DNA of 64,000 nt. Source: Saprospiraceae bacterium. GTDB lineage: Bacteria; Bacteroidota; Bacteroidia; Chitinophagales; Saprospiraceae. Below the pieces are notes generated by a model. That model was not told the DNA's origin. It made no database searches and worked only from the letters and a program-made list of their open reading frames with translations. The position numbers were made by a program, and so were the translations under genes. The stretch spans positions 88,489-152,488 of the forward strand of contig JAEUUP010000026.1 in the NCBI GenBank assembly GCA_016787525.1, read 5' to 3'. Below are positions 6,609-15,978 of this stretch, piece by piece (positions within the stretch are counted from its first letter, which is position 1; each line of letters starts with the position of its first letter).

Positions 6609-8951
6609 ATGAAATTCGTCCACACATCTATTGTTCTATTTTGCTTTTTACTGCAAGCAAAAGCGCAATTAACCATCGAACAAATTATGGCAGACCCAAA
6701 AGAGTCCGTGGGTACATTGCCAAGCAATCCATTTTGGTCAGAAGATGGCAAAACGCTGTATTTTAGTTGGAATCCCGACCGCAAAACATCCGACTCATTG
6801 TATGCTGTGGTATTGCCCAACCTCAAACCTACCAAACTGACGGATGAGCAACGCCGCAATCTACCCCCTCAGTTTGGCGCATACAATCGAGACAAAACCC
6901 GAAAACTGTATGCTAAAAATGGCGATATTTACTTATTGGATTGCAAAACACTGGTCTCTCGGTTGTTGATAAATACGGTTGAATCAGAAAGCAACCCCGT
7001 TTTTAATCAAAAAGAAGATAAAGTTTTGTTTGCCAAGAGCAATAACCTTTACAGCTTGCACCTCGGAACGGGTGAATTGACCCAACTAACCAATTTCCAA
7101 ACGGGCGAAGCTAAGTCTGAACCCAAAATATCAGAACAAGAAAAATGGTTGAAACAAGACCAACTTTCTCTTTTCGATATTCTGAAAGAACGTGCTGACA
7201 AAAAAAAGGAAGGTGAAGGCAACACCAAAACAGATGCCGCTAAAAGACCCAAAGAGGTGTTCCTTGGTACAAAACTGATTGACAATCAATCAATCAGTGC
7301 GGATGAAGGTTTTGTTATCTATCGCATGTCTCAACCAGCTGCGAACGAGAAACGCACAATTGTACCCAACTATGTGACAGAATCTGGTTTCACAGAAGAC
7401 ATTCCAGGGCGAGCCAAAGTCGGTGCAATACGGGGCGCGCAAGAACTTTGGATTTACAATATCAAAAAAGATACGGTGCTGCAAGTGTCCACAAAAAACA
7501 TAGAAGGCATCAACGATAAGCCCGACTACTTGAAAGATTATCCGAGTAAATCGGATACAGCTAAGGATAAAAAAAGTGAACCTCGCAAAGTGTCGTTCAG
7601 CAATATATTGTGGTCTGCCGATGGCAAATATGCTGTTGTTGTATTGCGCAGCTACGACAACAAAGACCGCTGGATTATGCAACTCAATGTCGAGTCGGCT
7701 TCCTTAAAACTCATTGACCGTCAACGCGACGAAGCGTGGATTGGTGGCCCTATAAATGAAATCGGTTTTCTTGGCGATAATAAAACGCTTTACTACCAAT
7801 CAGAAGCAGATGGTTTTGCGCATTTATATACAGCTGATTTGTCAACGGGCAAAAAGACACAATTAACAAAAGGGAAATTTGAAGTTCAAAACGTACAACT
7901 GTCGAAAGACAAGCAGTTTTTTTATGTCACAACCAATGAAGTACACTTTGGCGAGCAGCATTTTTATAAAATGCCCATCAACGGTGGCGAACGTGTGCGT
8001 TTGACAGCGAGAACGGGCGCACACCAAACAGTGCTATCGCCCGATGAAACACAATTGGCCTATTTGTATTCGGGTGCAACACAACCTTGGGAACTGTATG
8101 TGCAAGACAATAAACCCATGGCAAAGCCCACACAAATCACCTACTCCCTCAGTAAAAACTTCACATCTTACAATTGGCGCGAACCCAAAGTCATCACCAT
8201 CAAAGCGAGAGATGGTGTTGATGTGTACGCGCGTTTGTACGAAGGCAGAGGAGAAAATGGTAAAAAACCTGCCGTCATTTTCGTACATGGCGCAGGCTAT
8301 TTGCAGAATGCCCACAAATGGTGGAGCAGCTATTTTAGAGAATACATGTTCCACAATTTTTTAGTCGAGCAGGGCTATACCGTTTTAGATATGGACTATC
8401 GCGGCTCGGCGGGTTATGGACGCGATTGTCGCACGGGTATTTATCGCTTCATGGGTGGCAAAGATTTGACTGACCACGTTGATGGTGCCAAATGGTTGGT
8501 GGACAATCAAGGTGTGGACAAAAATAGAATTGGTATATACGGCGGTTCTTACGGCGGATTTATGACGTTGATGGCCCTGTTCACAACACCCGATGTGTTC
8601 AAGTCGGGTGCGGCATTGCGTCCCGTAACCGATTGGGCGGCTTACAATCATCCCTACACAGCCAACATTTTGAATGAGCCACAAGCCGACTCCATCGCCT
8701 ATCGCCGCAGTTCGCCGATTTATCACGCCGAAGGGTTGAAAGGGCATTTGCTTATTTGTCATGGCATGATTGATGTCAATGTGCATTTTCAAGACGCAGT
8801 CCGTCTGACACAACGACTCATCGAACTGAAAAAAGACAATTGGGAATTAGCCGCTTATCCATTAGAAGACCATGGATTTGTAGAGCCGACTTCGTGGCTT
8901 GATGAATACAAACGCATCTTTAAACTTTTTGAATCAACACTAAAAAAGTGA
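6609..8951 (+). CDS. Secreted S9 family prolyl oligopeptidase / DPP-IV-like peptidase
   Basis: 780 residues, an exported serine peptidase that removes dipeptides or cuts short proline-containing peptides. A signal peptide covers residues 1-20 (ends QAKAQ). Residues about 30-510 carry WD40/TolB-like propeller blades (LYFSWNPD, KYAVVVLRS, KTLYYQSEADG). The alpha/beta-hydrolase domain follows with HGAGY for the oxyanion hole, the nucleophile elbow GGSYGG (Ser647), Asp722 in HGMIDVNV and His755 in EDHGF, so the triad is complete. A Lys-rich insert sits near residues 190-215. It looks like a single transcription unit; a hairpin terminator follows at 8972. TACTGAGGGG-related words lie at 6865 (PPQF), 8145 (near match) and directly after the stop at 8953. 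Confidence 0.9.
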   Translation: MKFVHTSIVLFCFLLQAKAQLTIEQIMADPKESVGTLPSNPFWSEDGKTLYFSWNPDRKTSDSLYAVVLPNLKPTKLTDEQRRNLPPQFGAYNRDKTRKLYAKNGDIYLLDCKTLVSRLLINTVESESNPVFNQKEDKVLFAKSNNLYSLHLGTGELTQLTNFQTGEAKSEPKISEQEKWLKQDQLSLFDILKERADKKKEGEGNTKTDAAKRPKEVFLGTKLIDNQSISADEGFVIYRMSQPAANEKRTIVPNYVTESGFTEDIPGRAKVGAIRGAQELWIYNIKKDTVLQVSTKNIEGINDKPDYLKDYPSKSDTAKDKKSEPRKVSFSNILWSADGKYAVVVLRSYDNKDRWIMQLNVESASLKLIDRQRDEAWIGGPINEIGFLGDNKTLYYQSEADGFAHLYTADLSTGKKTQLTKGKFEVQNVQLSKDKQFFYVTTNEVHFGEQHFYKMPINGGERVRLTARTGAHQTVLSPDETQLAYLYSGATQPWELYVQDNKPMAKPTQITYSLSKNFTSYNWREPKVITIKARDGVDVYARLYEGRGENGKKPAVIFVHGAGYLQNAHKWWSSYFREYMFHNFLVEQGYTVLDMDYRGSAGYGRDCRTGIYRFMGGKDLTDHVDGAKWLVDNQGVDKNRIGIYGGSYGGFMTLMALFTTPDVFKSGAALRPVTDWAAYNHPYTANILNEPQADSIAYRRSSPIYHAEGLKGHLLICHGMIDVNVHFQDAVRLTQRLIELKKDNWELAAYPLEDHGFVEPTSWLDEYKRIFKLFESTLKK

Positions 8952-8952
8952 C

Positions 8953-8962
8953 CCCCTCAGTA
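8953..8962 (-). repeat. TACTGAGGGG-family copy abutting a stop codon
   Basis: The sequence runs TGA then CCCCCTCAGTA, so the repeat starts directly after the peptidase stop and precedes its terminator hairpin. Confidence 0.85.
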
Positions 8963-8971
8963 TTCTGAATG

Positions 8972-9011
8972 AAAAAGAGGTTTTCTCGACTGATGAGAAA
9001 ATCTCTTTTTT
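8972..9011 (+). terminator. Intrinsic terminator after the S9 peptidase gene
   Basis: AAAAAGAGGTTTTCTC pairs with GAGAAAATCTCTTTTTT around a 7-nt loop, with a T-run at the end. Confidence 0.8.
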
Positions 9012-9029
9012 TGTGAAAATTAATTTTTT

Positions 9030-9062
9030 TTTAGACAAGTCTAAAAATTGTTTTTATATTTG
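9030..9062 (+). promoter_or_regulatory. mntR promoter with DtxR/MntR-type operator
   Basis: TTTAGACAAGTCTAAA (9030-9045) is a perfect 7-2-7 palindrome. It lies about ten bases before the -7 box TATATTTG (9055-9062), so it overlaps the -33 region. Position and symmetry fit autorepression by the downstream MntR-like protein when Mn or Fe is plentiful. A related palindrome lies inside the gene at 9452. Confidence 0.65.
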
Positions 9063-9098
9063 CTGAAACATCTTTCTTTTACCAGTTCAAATAAAAAA

Positions 9099-9758
9099 AT
9101 GATTTCGCAAGCAGAAGAAAATTATCTCAAAGCCATCTATAAAATCAACGAACGTGAAGGCAAATCGGCGAACACCAACGCCATCAGTGCCGCTATGAAT
9201 ACCACAGCCGCCTCGGTGACAGATATGCTTAAACGATTGGCTGACAAGGATTTTATTCACTATGAAAAATATAAAGGTGTCACACTCACTACTGAGGGGT
9301 CGCGCACGGCAACGGCTTTGGTGCGCAAACATCGGATTTGGGAAGTTTTTTTGTGCGACAAATTGGGCTACTCTTGGGACGAATGCCATGACTTAGCAGA
9401 ACAATTGGAACATATCCAAAGCCCTGATTTGATTGACCGACTCGATACTTTTTTAGGCAAGCCTAAATTTGACCCGCACGGCGACCCGATTCCTGACCGC
9501 GATGGCAATTATGCCAAACGGCAACAGGTGCGACTCGATGAGATGCTGATCGGTGATAGAGGCGTTATGGTTGGCGTGCATGAACATTCGTCTGCTTTTT
9601 TACAACACCTCGATAGAGTCGGTTTGGTCTTAGCCGTTCAAGTAGAGGTTTTAGAAGTTTTTGACTTCGACAAATCGGTTAAAATTAGGCTCAATGGTTT
9701 ACAAGAGTTACTTATCAGCAATAAAGTCAGTGAAAATGTATTCATTAAAATAGCATAG
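9099..9758 (+). CDS. mntR: DtxR/MntR-family metal-dependent transcriptional regulator
   Basis: 219 residues. A winged helix covers residues 1-70 ([14 protein letters not shown], then [18 protein letters not shown] as recognition helix). The metal-binding dimerisation domain follows with [24 protein letters not shown] and the FDPHGDPIP motif near 125-133 (His, Asp and Glu ligands are present). The C-terminal 70 residues look like the FeoA/SH3-like domain found in longer family members. ATG 9099 is chosen because the earlier in-frame ATG at 9048 lies inside the promoter. The transporter gene mntH starts 20 bp downstream, so the two form an operon and the likely signal is Mn(II), possibly Fe(II). 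The repeat copy at 9290 encodes TTEGS. Confidence 0.9.
   Translation: MISQAEENYLKAIYKINEREGKSANTNAISAAMNTTAASVTDMLKRLADKDFIHYEKYKGVTLTTEGSRTATALVRKHRIWEVFLCDKLGYSWDECHDLAEQLEHIQSPDLIDRLDTFLGKPKFDPHGDPIPDRDGNYAKRQQVRLDEMLIGDRGVMVGVHEHSSAFLQHLDRVGLVLAVQVEVLEVFDFDKSVKIRLNGLQELLISNKVSENVFIKIA
9452..9467. promoter_or_regulatory. Second DtxR-like palindrome, inside mntR
   Basis: TTTAGGCAAGCCTAAA, same layout as the promoter site and different at only one base per arm, within the codons for FLGKPKF. Binding is inferred from sequence; the protein segment also constrains these bases. Confidence 0.4.
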
Positions 9759-9778
9759 AAACCAAAACGCACAGCAAA

Positions 9779-11143
9779 ATGGATATTTTAACAAAAATCA
9801 ACAGTGAGGAAGAGCCTTTGACCCCTTCAAATGGCTGGATGAAGGAGAACACAACCCCATCTTTGCCCGAAGTTTTTGCCTCTATTCGCGTACCTAAGAC
9901 GGCGAATTTCTGGAAAAAACTGTTCGCTTTTGTCGGACCGGGCATGATGGTCGCCGTTGGCTATATGGACCCGGGCAATTGGGCAACAGACATTGCAGGC
10001 GGCTCGAAATTTGGTTATAGTTTATTGTCTGTTATACTGATTTCTAACTTTTTCGCCATTCTATTGCAACATTTGGCACTCAAATTAGGCATTGTGACAG
10101 GGCGCGACCTTGCTCAAGCGTGCCGCGACGCTTATCCACGCCCGATGGCTCTGGCTTTGTGGGTGTTGGCGGAGGTAGCCATTGCCGCATGTGATTTGGC
10201 AGAAGTTTTAGGTTCTGCCATTGCCCTCAATCTGTTGTTTGGTATGCCTTTATGGTTGGGTGTATTGGTGACAGTTTTAGATGTCTTGGTGATTTTATAT
10301 TTTCAGAATCGGGGTTTTCGGGCATTAGAAGCGATTGTCGCAGGTTTGATTTTCTTAATCTTAATTTGTTTTGGCTATGAGATTGTGGTTTCACAACCCA
10401 ATATCAAAGACATTGCTGCTGGTTTGATACCTCAAAAACAAATCATTCTGAATCCCGAAATGCTGTACATCGCCATCGGTATTTTGGGCGCAACAGTGAT
10501 GCCGCACAACCTGTATCTTCACTCCAGCATCGTCCAAACACGCAATTACGCTCGTAATACTGAGGGGGTCAAATCGGCAATCAAATATGCCACGATAGAC
10601 TCCACTGTCTCTTTACTTTTAGCCTTTTTTGTCAATGCGTTTATCCTCATCTTGGCAGCAGCGACTTTCCACAAAAACGGTCATCACGATGTTGCTGACA
10701 TCACAGATGCTTATCATTTGCTCGACCCACTTGTCGGAACGACTTTGGCAAGCACGTTGTTTGCGGTGGCTCTTTTAGCGTCAGGTCAAAATTCGACACT
10801 GACAGGGACTTTGGCTGGGCAAATTGTGATGGAAGGTTTTTTGAATCTGAGGCTCAAACCTTGGGTGCGTCGTTTGATAACTCGTTTGATTGCCATCATT
10901 CCTGCCCTTTTTGTCACTTGGGTGTATGGCGAAAAAGGAACAGCTGACCTATTGGTTTTGAGTCAAGTCATTTTGTCGTTGCAATTGAGTTTTGCTGTTG
11001 TGCCTTTGGTTTTGTTCACAAGCAGCAAAGCCAAAATGGGGCAATTTGTGAACAGCATCGGCTTGAAGATAAGTGCTTGGATTATATCCTGCATCATTAT
11101 TGGCTTGAATGTTTATTTGCTGTGGGAAACATTTACAAGTTAA
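9779..11143 (+). CDS. mntH: Nramp-family Mn(II)/Fe(II) transporter MntH
   Basis: A proton-coupled divalent-metal importer of the inner membrane, 454 residues with about 11 membrane segments. The family's metal-site motif DPGNWATD follows VGYM in the first membrane segment (about residues 64-71), and the second half-site MPHNLYLHS is present near residue 241. A hydrophilic N-terminal tail of about 40 residues precedes the first segment. It follows mntR by 20 bp and is presumably repressed with it. The repeat copy at 10558 encodes NTEGV in the loop after the sixth membrane segment, where other family members also carry polar residues. A 17-bp stem terminator follows at 11162. Confidence 0.93.
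   Translation: MDILTKINSEEEPLTPSNGWMKENTTPSLPEVFASIRVPKTANFWKKLFAFVGPGMMVAVGYMDPGNWATDIAGGSKFGYSLLSVILISNFFAILLQHLALKLGIVTGRDLAQACRDAYPRPMALALWVLAEVAIAACDLAEVLGSAIALNLLFGMPLWLGVLVTVLDVLVILYFQNRGFRALEAIVAGLIFLILICFGYEIVVSQPNIKDIAAGLIPQKQIILNPEMLYIAIGILGATVMPHNLYLHSSIVQTRNYARNTEGVKSAIKYATIDSTVSLLLAFFVNAFILILAAATFHKNGHHDVADITDAYHLLDPLVGTTLASTLFAVALLASGQNSTLTGTLAGQIVMEGFLNLRLKPWVRRLITRLIAIIPALFVTWVYGEKGTADLLVLSQVILSLQLSFAVVPLVLFTSSKAKMGQFVNSIGLKISAWIISCIIIGLNVYLLWETFTS
10558..10567 (+). repeat. TACTGAGGGG-family copy in mntH
   Basis: Followed by GGTC; read as NTEGVK in a loop of the transporter. Confidence 0.85.
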
Positions 11144-11161
11144 AAACTTTAGGGTTTTAAT

Positions 11162-11201
11162 GAAAAACGCTCAAAATCGGTACTGATTTTGAGCGTTTTT
11201 C
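11162..11201 (+). terminator. Terminator after mntH
   Basis: GAAAAACGCTCAAAATC (11162-11178) pairs perfectly with GATTTTGAGCGTTTTTC (11185-11201). The hairpin runs straight into a remnant end of the nested-palindrome element. Confidence 0.85.
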
Positions 11202-11224
11202 AATTAAAAAACTACCGAAGTATT
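11196..11224 (+). repeat. Remnant end of the nested-palindrome element
   Basis: TTTTTCAATTAAAAAACTACCGAAGTATT matches the right-hand end of the element family, with no left half. Its inner edge is fused to the mntH terminator stem. Confidence 0.6.
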
Positions 11225-11245
11225 GCAATAACAATCAAACATCAC

Positions 11246-11287
11246 CAAAATGAGGTTAAAAGCTACTTTCAAGACCGTCTCATTTTG
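11246..11287 (-). terminator. Possible terminator after mnmG
   Basis: CAAAATGAG and CTCATTTTG pair over 9 bp, about 55 bp beyond the mnmG stop on the minus strand; no long U-run. Confidence 0.45.
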
Positions 11288-11341
11288 ACACGCGCGTTTC
11301 TTTTTTAATAGTCTTGTGTGTCACGTGATAACTGGCAAACA

Positions 11342-13207
11342 TTATCGCCCTGCATGAATCAACAATACCGAAATATCCGCTGGTGACACACCCGAAATAC
11401 GGCTGGCTTGACCCAAAGTACGTGGTTTGATTTTTGTTAATTTCAAACGCGCCTCCATCGAAAGTGCAGGGAAAGAATGATAATCCAATGTGTCAGAAAG
11501 GCGGAGTTCTTCAAATTTTTTCATCTTATTCGCCATTTCTTCTTCTTTTTGAATATAACTTTCGTACTTCATTGTGATTTCGGCCCCCTCAGTAATTTCA
11601 GTATCATACTGTTTCAAGAAGGTATCGAGTTGTGGAATAACTTGACGTAACCCCTCAGTATTGACTTGTGGGCGCAGCAAAATCTTATGCAATTTTGTCC
11701 GCTGGTCAAGGGACGCAGAGCCAACACTTTCCAAATAGCCATTGACCAAATCGGGCGATACGCTCAGTTCCTTCATAAAATCTATAATCGCTTGTTCGCC
11801 ACTGATTTTTTGGTTCACTCTTTCAATGCGTTCTGTCATGCCTTGCATGCCCATTTTTTCGGCAAGGGGCGACAAACGGACATCCGCATTGTCTTGACGC
11901 AACAAAATACGGAACTCCGCACGGCTTGTAAACATGCGATAAGGTTCTTCAGTCCCTTTCGTAATCAAATCATCAATCAATACGCCGATATAAGCCTCGC
12001 TACGTTTGAGAACAAAAGGGGCTTCTTCGTTGATAGCCAAATGCGCATTGATACCCGCTATCAAACCTTGACAGGCCGCTTCTTCATAACCTGTTGTCCC
12101 ATTGATTTGACCTGCAAAAAAAAGATTTTTGACCAATTTGGTCTCCAAAGTCAATTCCAGTTGCGTCGGCGGGAAGTAATCGTACTCGATGGCATAGCCT
12201 GGGCGGAACATTTTGACATCTTCAAAACCTACAATGCTTTTCAAGGCTTTGTACTGCACATCTTCTGGCAACGAGGACGAAAAACCGTTGATATAAATCT
12301 CGACAGTGTCCCAACCTTCTGGCTCAATAAAGAGTTGGTGGCGTTCTTTATCTGCAAAACGATTGATTTTATCCTCAATCGAAGGACAATAACGTGGTCC
12401 CAAACCCTGTATGCGCCCTGTGAACATAGGCGATTTTTCAAAACCTGTTTTCAAAATTTCATGCACCTTGTCGTTGGTATAAGTGATGTGACAAGGACGC
12501 TGATTACTGAGGGGGGGGGTATCAGTGTAGCTGAATTTGGCTGGGTTGTCGTCGCCATCTTGCACTTCCATGCGATCGTAGTGAAGGCTGCGTCCATCCA
12601 CACGTGGTGGCGTACCTGTTTTCATTCGACCTGACTCAAAACCTAACTCAATCAGTTGCTCCGTGATGCCTTTAGCCGCCGATTCGCCCATACGGCCTCC
12701 GCCAAACTGTTTTTCGCCAATGTGAATGATACCATTCAAAAAAGTACCATTGGTTAGCACCACCGCATTAGACTCAATCTCTAAACCCAACGGCGTACGA
12801 ATGCCCCCGACTCGCCCATCTTTCACAATCAAACCAGATACCATCTCTTGCCAAAAGTCAATATTAGGGTGCTGCTCCATCATGATCCGCCATTTGCGCG
12901 CAAATAGATTGCGGTCGCTTTGTGCGCGAGGCGACCACATCGCGGGTCCTTTTGAACGGTTCAACATGCGGAATTGAATCATCGTATGGTCGGTCACTAT
13001 GCCCGAATAGCCACCCAAGGCATCTACTTCGCGCACAATTTGCCCTTTTGCCACGCCACCCATCGCTGGATTGCACGACATTTGAGCAATGGTTTGCATA
13101 TTCATGGTCGCTAAAAGGACTTTTGAGCCCATATTGGCAGCCGCAACAGCCGCCTCGCAACCTGCATGACCTGCTCCAACCACTATGACATCGTATTTTG
13201 GAAACAT
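11342..13207 (-). CDS. mnmG: tRNA uridine-34 carboxymethylaminomethyl modification enzyme MnmG
   Basis: With MnmE it installs the cmnm5 group at U34 of several tRNAs; cytoplasmic, FAD-dependent. The N-terminal FAD site VVGAGHAGCEAA, the Cys motif MSCNPAMGGVAKGQ, TGTFLNG and the C-terminal GQASRISGVSPADI are all family signatures. ATG 13207 (MFPKYDVIVV) is chosen over the ATG at 13231 because a -7 box covers 13229-13236 and the family starts here; the product is 621 residues, normal for the family. Repeat copies at 11585 and 11651 encode ITEGAE and NTEGLR. A copy at 12505 with nine G encodes DTPPLSN. Confidence 0.95.
   Translation of the reverse strand: MFPKYDVIVVGAGHAGCEAAVAAANMGSKVLLATMNMQTIAQMSCNPAMGGVAKGQIVREVDALGGYSGIVTDHTMIQFRMLNRSKGPAMWSPRAQSDRNLFARKWRIMMEQHPNIDFWQEMVSGLIVKDGRVGGIRTPLGLEIESNAVVLTNGTFLNGIIHIGEKQFGGGRMGESAAKGITEQLIELGFESGRMKTGTPPRVDGRSLHYDRMEVQDGDDNPAKFSYTDTPPLSNQRPCHITYTNDKVHEILKTGFEKSPMFTGRIQGLGPRYCPSIEDKINRFADKERHQLFIEPEGWDTVEIYINGFSSSLPEDVQYKALKSIVGFEDVKMFRPGYAIEYDYFPPTQLELTLETKLVKNLFFAGQINGTTGYEEAACQGLIAGINAHLAINEEAPFVLKRSEAYIGVLIDDLITKGTEEPYRMFTSRAEFRILLRQDNADVRLSPLAEKMGMQGMTERIERVNQKISGEQAIIDFMKELSVSPDLVNGYLESVGSASLDQRTKLHKILLRPQVNTEGLRQVIPQLDTFLKQYDTEITEGAEITMKYESYIQKEEEMANKMKKFEELRLSDTLDYHSFPALSMEARLKLTKIKPRTLGQASRISGVSPADISVLLIHAGR
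12505..12519 (+). repeat. TACTGAGGGG-family copy with nine G, in mnmG
   Basis: TACTGA is followed by nine consecutive G, the longest tract seen in the window. It is coding (TPPLSN on the minus strand), so a one-base slip would frameshift mnmG. Confidence 0.8.
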
Positions 13208-13228
13208 TTTCTTTTTAATTTTGAGGCG

Positions 13229-13260
13229 CAAAATTACATCATTTTTATTGGTGCATCAAA
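13229..13260 (-). promoter_or_regulatory. mnmG promoter
   Basis: On the minus strand: TTTG (13260-13257), a 20-bp spacer, then TAATTTTG (13236-13229). This is an exact fit to the Bacteroidetes TTTG-N19/21-TAnnTTTG form and supports the start at 13207. Confidence 0.65.
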
Positions 13261-13293
13261 ACAAAGAACAACTATTCCCAAACCATGTCAGGG

Positions 13294-13493
13294 AATACTT
13301 TGGTTATTTTTTAGTTGAAAACGGCGGCTTTGCCGCCGAAAAATGGGAGGATGGAGCGAGATGTTTTATTTTTTTGAATTATGGGCTGCGCCCATAATTC
13401 AAAAAAATAAAACATCTCGCTCCAAAGGGTCTCTTTGCCGCCGAAGGCGGCTATTTTAAGCTATTTTAGGTACTAAAAAATTACCGAAGTATT
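13294..13493 (-). repeat. Nested-palindrome element, copy B (full, 200 bp)
   Basis: Ends AATACTTTGGTTATTTTTTA and TAAAAAATTACCGAAGTATT. Inverted relative to copy A, with the GTTTTCAACT-type flank on its left. The central stem 13352-13386 / 13390-13424 is a perfect 35 bp around TGC, but its sequence differs from copies A and E at many positions. It lies between mnmG and rho. Confidence 0.85.
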
Positions 13494-13513
13494 GGATTGA
13501 AGTATGTGATGGT

Positions 13514-13550
13514 AAAAAAAGACCCGAATCATCAGAAAGACGATTCGGGT
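13514..13550 (-). terminator. Intrinsic terminator after rho
   Basis: On the minus strand ACCCGAATC pairs with GATTCGGGT (13550-13542 with 13530-13522) and is followed by seven T. It lies 60 bp past the rho stop. Confidence 0.8.
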
Positions 13551-13577
13551 TGATATAGCTGTTTTTTTGAATGATTT

Positions 13578-13587
13578 TACTGAGGGG
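13578..13587 (+). repeat. TACTGAGGGG-family copy, intergenic
   Basis: Between the rho stop and the rho terminator; followed by GGTC. Confidence 0.85.
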
Positions 13588-13609
13588 GTCGGAAATAGTG
13601 AATGAAACA

Positions 13610-15313
13610 CTATCTGCCATTCATTGAGTTAATGAACTCTTCATTCGATGAAGTATGCATCATATGTTTTTGTAAAAACTCAAAGGCTTCGTCTGGTTTC
13701 ATATCTGCTAAGTGATTGCGCAAGATGAAAAGACGTTGAACGGTGTCTTTATCTTGTAACAAATCGTCGCGACGGGTTGATGAATTGTTGACATTGATAG
13801 CAGGATACATCCGTTTGTTTGCTAAAGCACGGTCGAGCGAAAGCTCCATATTACCTGTACCTTTGAATTCTTCAAAGATAACGCCATCCATTTTTGAGCC
13901 TGTGTCCACCAACGCTGTTGCCAAAATAGTCAATGAACCACCAAATTCGATTTTACGTGCAGCACCAAAGAATTTTTTAGGTTTTTGAAGCGCATTAGCT
14001 TCTACACCACCCGAAAGCACTTTACCACTTGCTGGTGCAACAGTATTGTAGGCACGAGCAAGACGTGTGATTGAGTCCAACAGAATGACAACATCATGAC
14101 CGCATTCGACTAAACGTTTGGCTTTTTCTAAAACTATATTTGCTACACGCACATGGTTTTCAGCTGCCTCGTCGAATGTAGAAGCGACCACTTCTGCTTT
14201 TACAGAACGTTTCATATCTGTGACCTCCTCTGGGCGTTCGTCAATGAGCAGGACAATCATGTAACATTCAGGATGATTTTTTGAAATCGCATTGGCAATA
14301 TCTTTCAACAAGAAAGTTTTACCTGTTTTAGGTTGAGCAACAATCAAACCCCGTTGTCCTTTACCGATAGGTGTGAACAAGTCAATGATACGGTTAGAAA
14401 AGTCTCGCCCTGTTGGCGAAATGGTCAGAGTAAACTTTTCATTCGGAAAAAGTGGTGTCAAATAATCAAAAGGTACACGGTCGCGCACATCAATAGGGTC
14501 AAGACCGTTGATTTTTGAGACTTTGAGCAAGGCAAAATATTTTTCACCTTCTTTCGGCGGACGAATAGCACCCCGCACTGCATCACCTGTTTTGAGACCA
14601 AAGAGTTTGATTTGACTCGGTGACACGTAAATATCATCGGGCGAAGTCATATAGTTGTAGTCTGCTGAGCGCAAGAAACCGTAGCCATCTTGCATCATTT
14701 CCAATACACCTTCACCTTCCACAACACCATCAAGGTCAATATTATAACGAGGCGTGGCCGGCATCACATCATCATCGCCACCTCGTTTATCTTTTTTACC
14801 ACGACGAGGCTCTAAAATAATCGGTTCGTCGAACTCGATCAAGGCAGGGTTTACGTAATCGTCGTCGTCATCAGGCGTTTCATAGGCGGGTGGTGCGTTG
14901 TCGTCATCGTCATCATCAGGAATGGGTTCAAAACGCGGCATTTCTGATTTCTCTGTCTTAGCAGACCATTCAGGTTTAGAAGGTACATCAAAGCGAGGTA
15001 TTGGTTTTGTGGCTTCTTTGCGCTCTGTTTTTTCTTCACTGCCTGTTGGCGTACTCAATCGCTTGCGAGGGCGCTTTTCGGTACGTTCTTCTTTTTTTGT
15101 GACCGATGGAATTTTCTCATAAGGCGTATTGTCTTCAACAAGGATTTCAGTATTCGATGAGTCGGGGGCAGCGTTTAGGGCTTGTGCGTCGAGAATACGA
15201 TAAATCAAATCTTGTTTACTCAATTTTTTAAAATCCGCAACACCAATTTGCTCAGCGATTTCTTTTAATTCACTGACAAGCATCTCATTCAGTTGCAAAA
15301 TGTCGTACTTCAT
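13610..15313 (-). CDS. rho: Transcription termination factor Rho, with acidic insert
   Basis: A hexameric RNA-dependent ATPase that ends transcription at untranslated RNA. A Rho_N helical domain covers about residues 1-45, an RNA-binding cold-shock-like domain starts near 203 ([15 protein letters not shown]), then come the P-loop QPKTGKT near 325-335 and the Walker B region [12 protein letters not shown]. Between them, residues about 60-200 form a charged, low-complexity insert with two runs of Asp, Lys/Arg-rich patches and Pro; it makes the protein 567 residues against about 420 in E. coli. Large inserts here are known in Bacteroidetes and Actinobacteria Rho. The gene is divergent from serS across a 665-bp gap, with its own terminator. 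Confidence 0.95.
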   Translation of the reverse strand: MKYDILQLNEMLVSELKEIAEQIGVADFKKLSKQDLIYRILDAQALNAAPDSSNTEILVEDNTPYEKIPSVTKKEERTEKRPRKRLSTPTGSEEKTERKEATKPIPRFDVPSKPEWSAKTEKSEMPRFEPIPDDDDDDNAPPAYETPDDDDDYVNPALIEFDEPIILEPRRGKKDKRGGDDDVMPATPRYNIDLDGVVEGEGVLEMMQDGYGFLRSADYNYMTSPDDIYVSPSQIKLFGLKTGDAVRGAIRPPKEGEKYFALLKVSKINGLDPIDVRDRVPFDYLTPLFPNEKFTLTISPTGRDFSNRIIDLFTPIGKGQRGLIVAQPKTGKTFLLKDIANAISKNHPECYMIVLLIDERPEEVTDMKRSVKAEVVASTFDEAAENHVRVANIVLEKAKRLVECGHDVVILLDSITRLARAYNTVAPASGKVLSGGVEANALQKPKKFFGAARKIEFGGSLTILATALVDTGSKMDGVIFEEFKGTGNMELSLDRALANKRMYPAINVNNSSTRRDDLLQDKDTVQRLFILRNHLADMKPDEAFEFLQKHMMHTSSNEEFINSMNGR

Positions 15314-15978
15314 ATTGATTTGTGTAATAATTGATAATTTATAAAGTTAGTAGTTGGCATTGGGGTCTATTAGTTGAATTAAATTTGTTTTAATTGCGTT
15401 AGACGCTGTGTCCTCTGTTTTGAGGATAAGTTGTTTCCGATTAATGTATGATTTTGGCGTATATACGAAAGTAAATTTCCTACCTATAAACCATGTTTTT
15501 TGCTTTGTTATCGAGCCTTACGTTTTGGAAAACAGGCTTAAAAACATCTTAAAAGTATTAAAAGGTATTGTTCCAAGAATGTGGTGTAGAGATTGTTTTA
15601 TAAATTTTGATTGCTCTGTTCCAACTAAACTTCTTTTCACAATGTGACTTGAAACAGATAGATGCGCTTAGGCTTGGTTGTTTTCGAGTAAGTCTCAATT
15701 GATTCTATGAGGGCTTTTGCAGAGCTTAAAATATTGATAATCAGTAAATTAGTTTGAAAAAGAGGACTTCAGATAGTGAAACGATTCAGACGTTTTTGAA
15801 AGATTTTTCCGAAGGAGCTGGATTTATAACAAATCTATAAACTAAAACGTATTTAATTGAAGAAAGTTATAAATCGGTGTGATTTTTCTTTTCTTATGTG
15901 CTTTGTGCGGCAAAAATACAGTTTATTTTATTTCTCAAAGCCTATCTTTGCAAAAATTTTTTAAAAAATTATTGACTT
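15314..15978. other. Long gap between divergent rho and serS
   Basis: 665 bp with no credible gene; a 79-codon reading frame at 15408 has no recognisable features and is probably chance. The serS side holds a TATCTTTG box (15943-15950). On the minus strand the nearest good -7 match is TAGATTTG (15837-15830), which would give rho a leader of about 500 nt. No TACTGAGGGG copy lies in this gap. Confidence 0.4.
15943..15950 (+). promoter_or_regulatory. serS -7 box TATCTTTG
   Basis: Fits TAnnTTTG, with the ATG 29 bp downstream. Confidence 0.55.

Noticed and set aside
9048..9098. Upstream ATG at 9048 as start of mntR
   Set aside because: It overlaps the -7 box TATATTTG and would place the promoter inside the gene.
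9818..9832. GACCCCTTCAAAT in mntH as a repeat copy
   Set aside because: Lacks CAGTA; only the C-run resembles the word.
15408..15647. 79-codon reading frame in the rho-serS gap
   Set aside because: No recognisable motif, AT-rich codons and no promoter fitting it; treated as chance.
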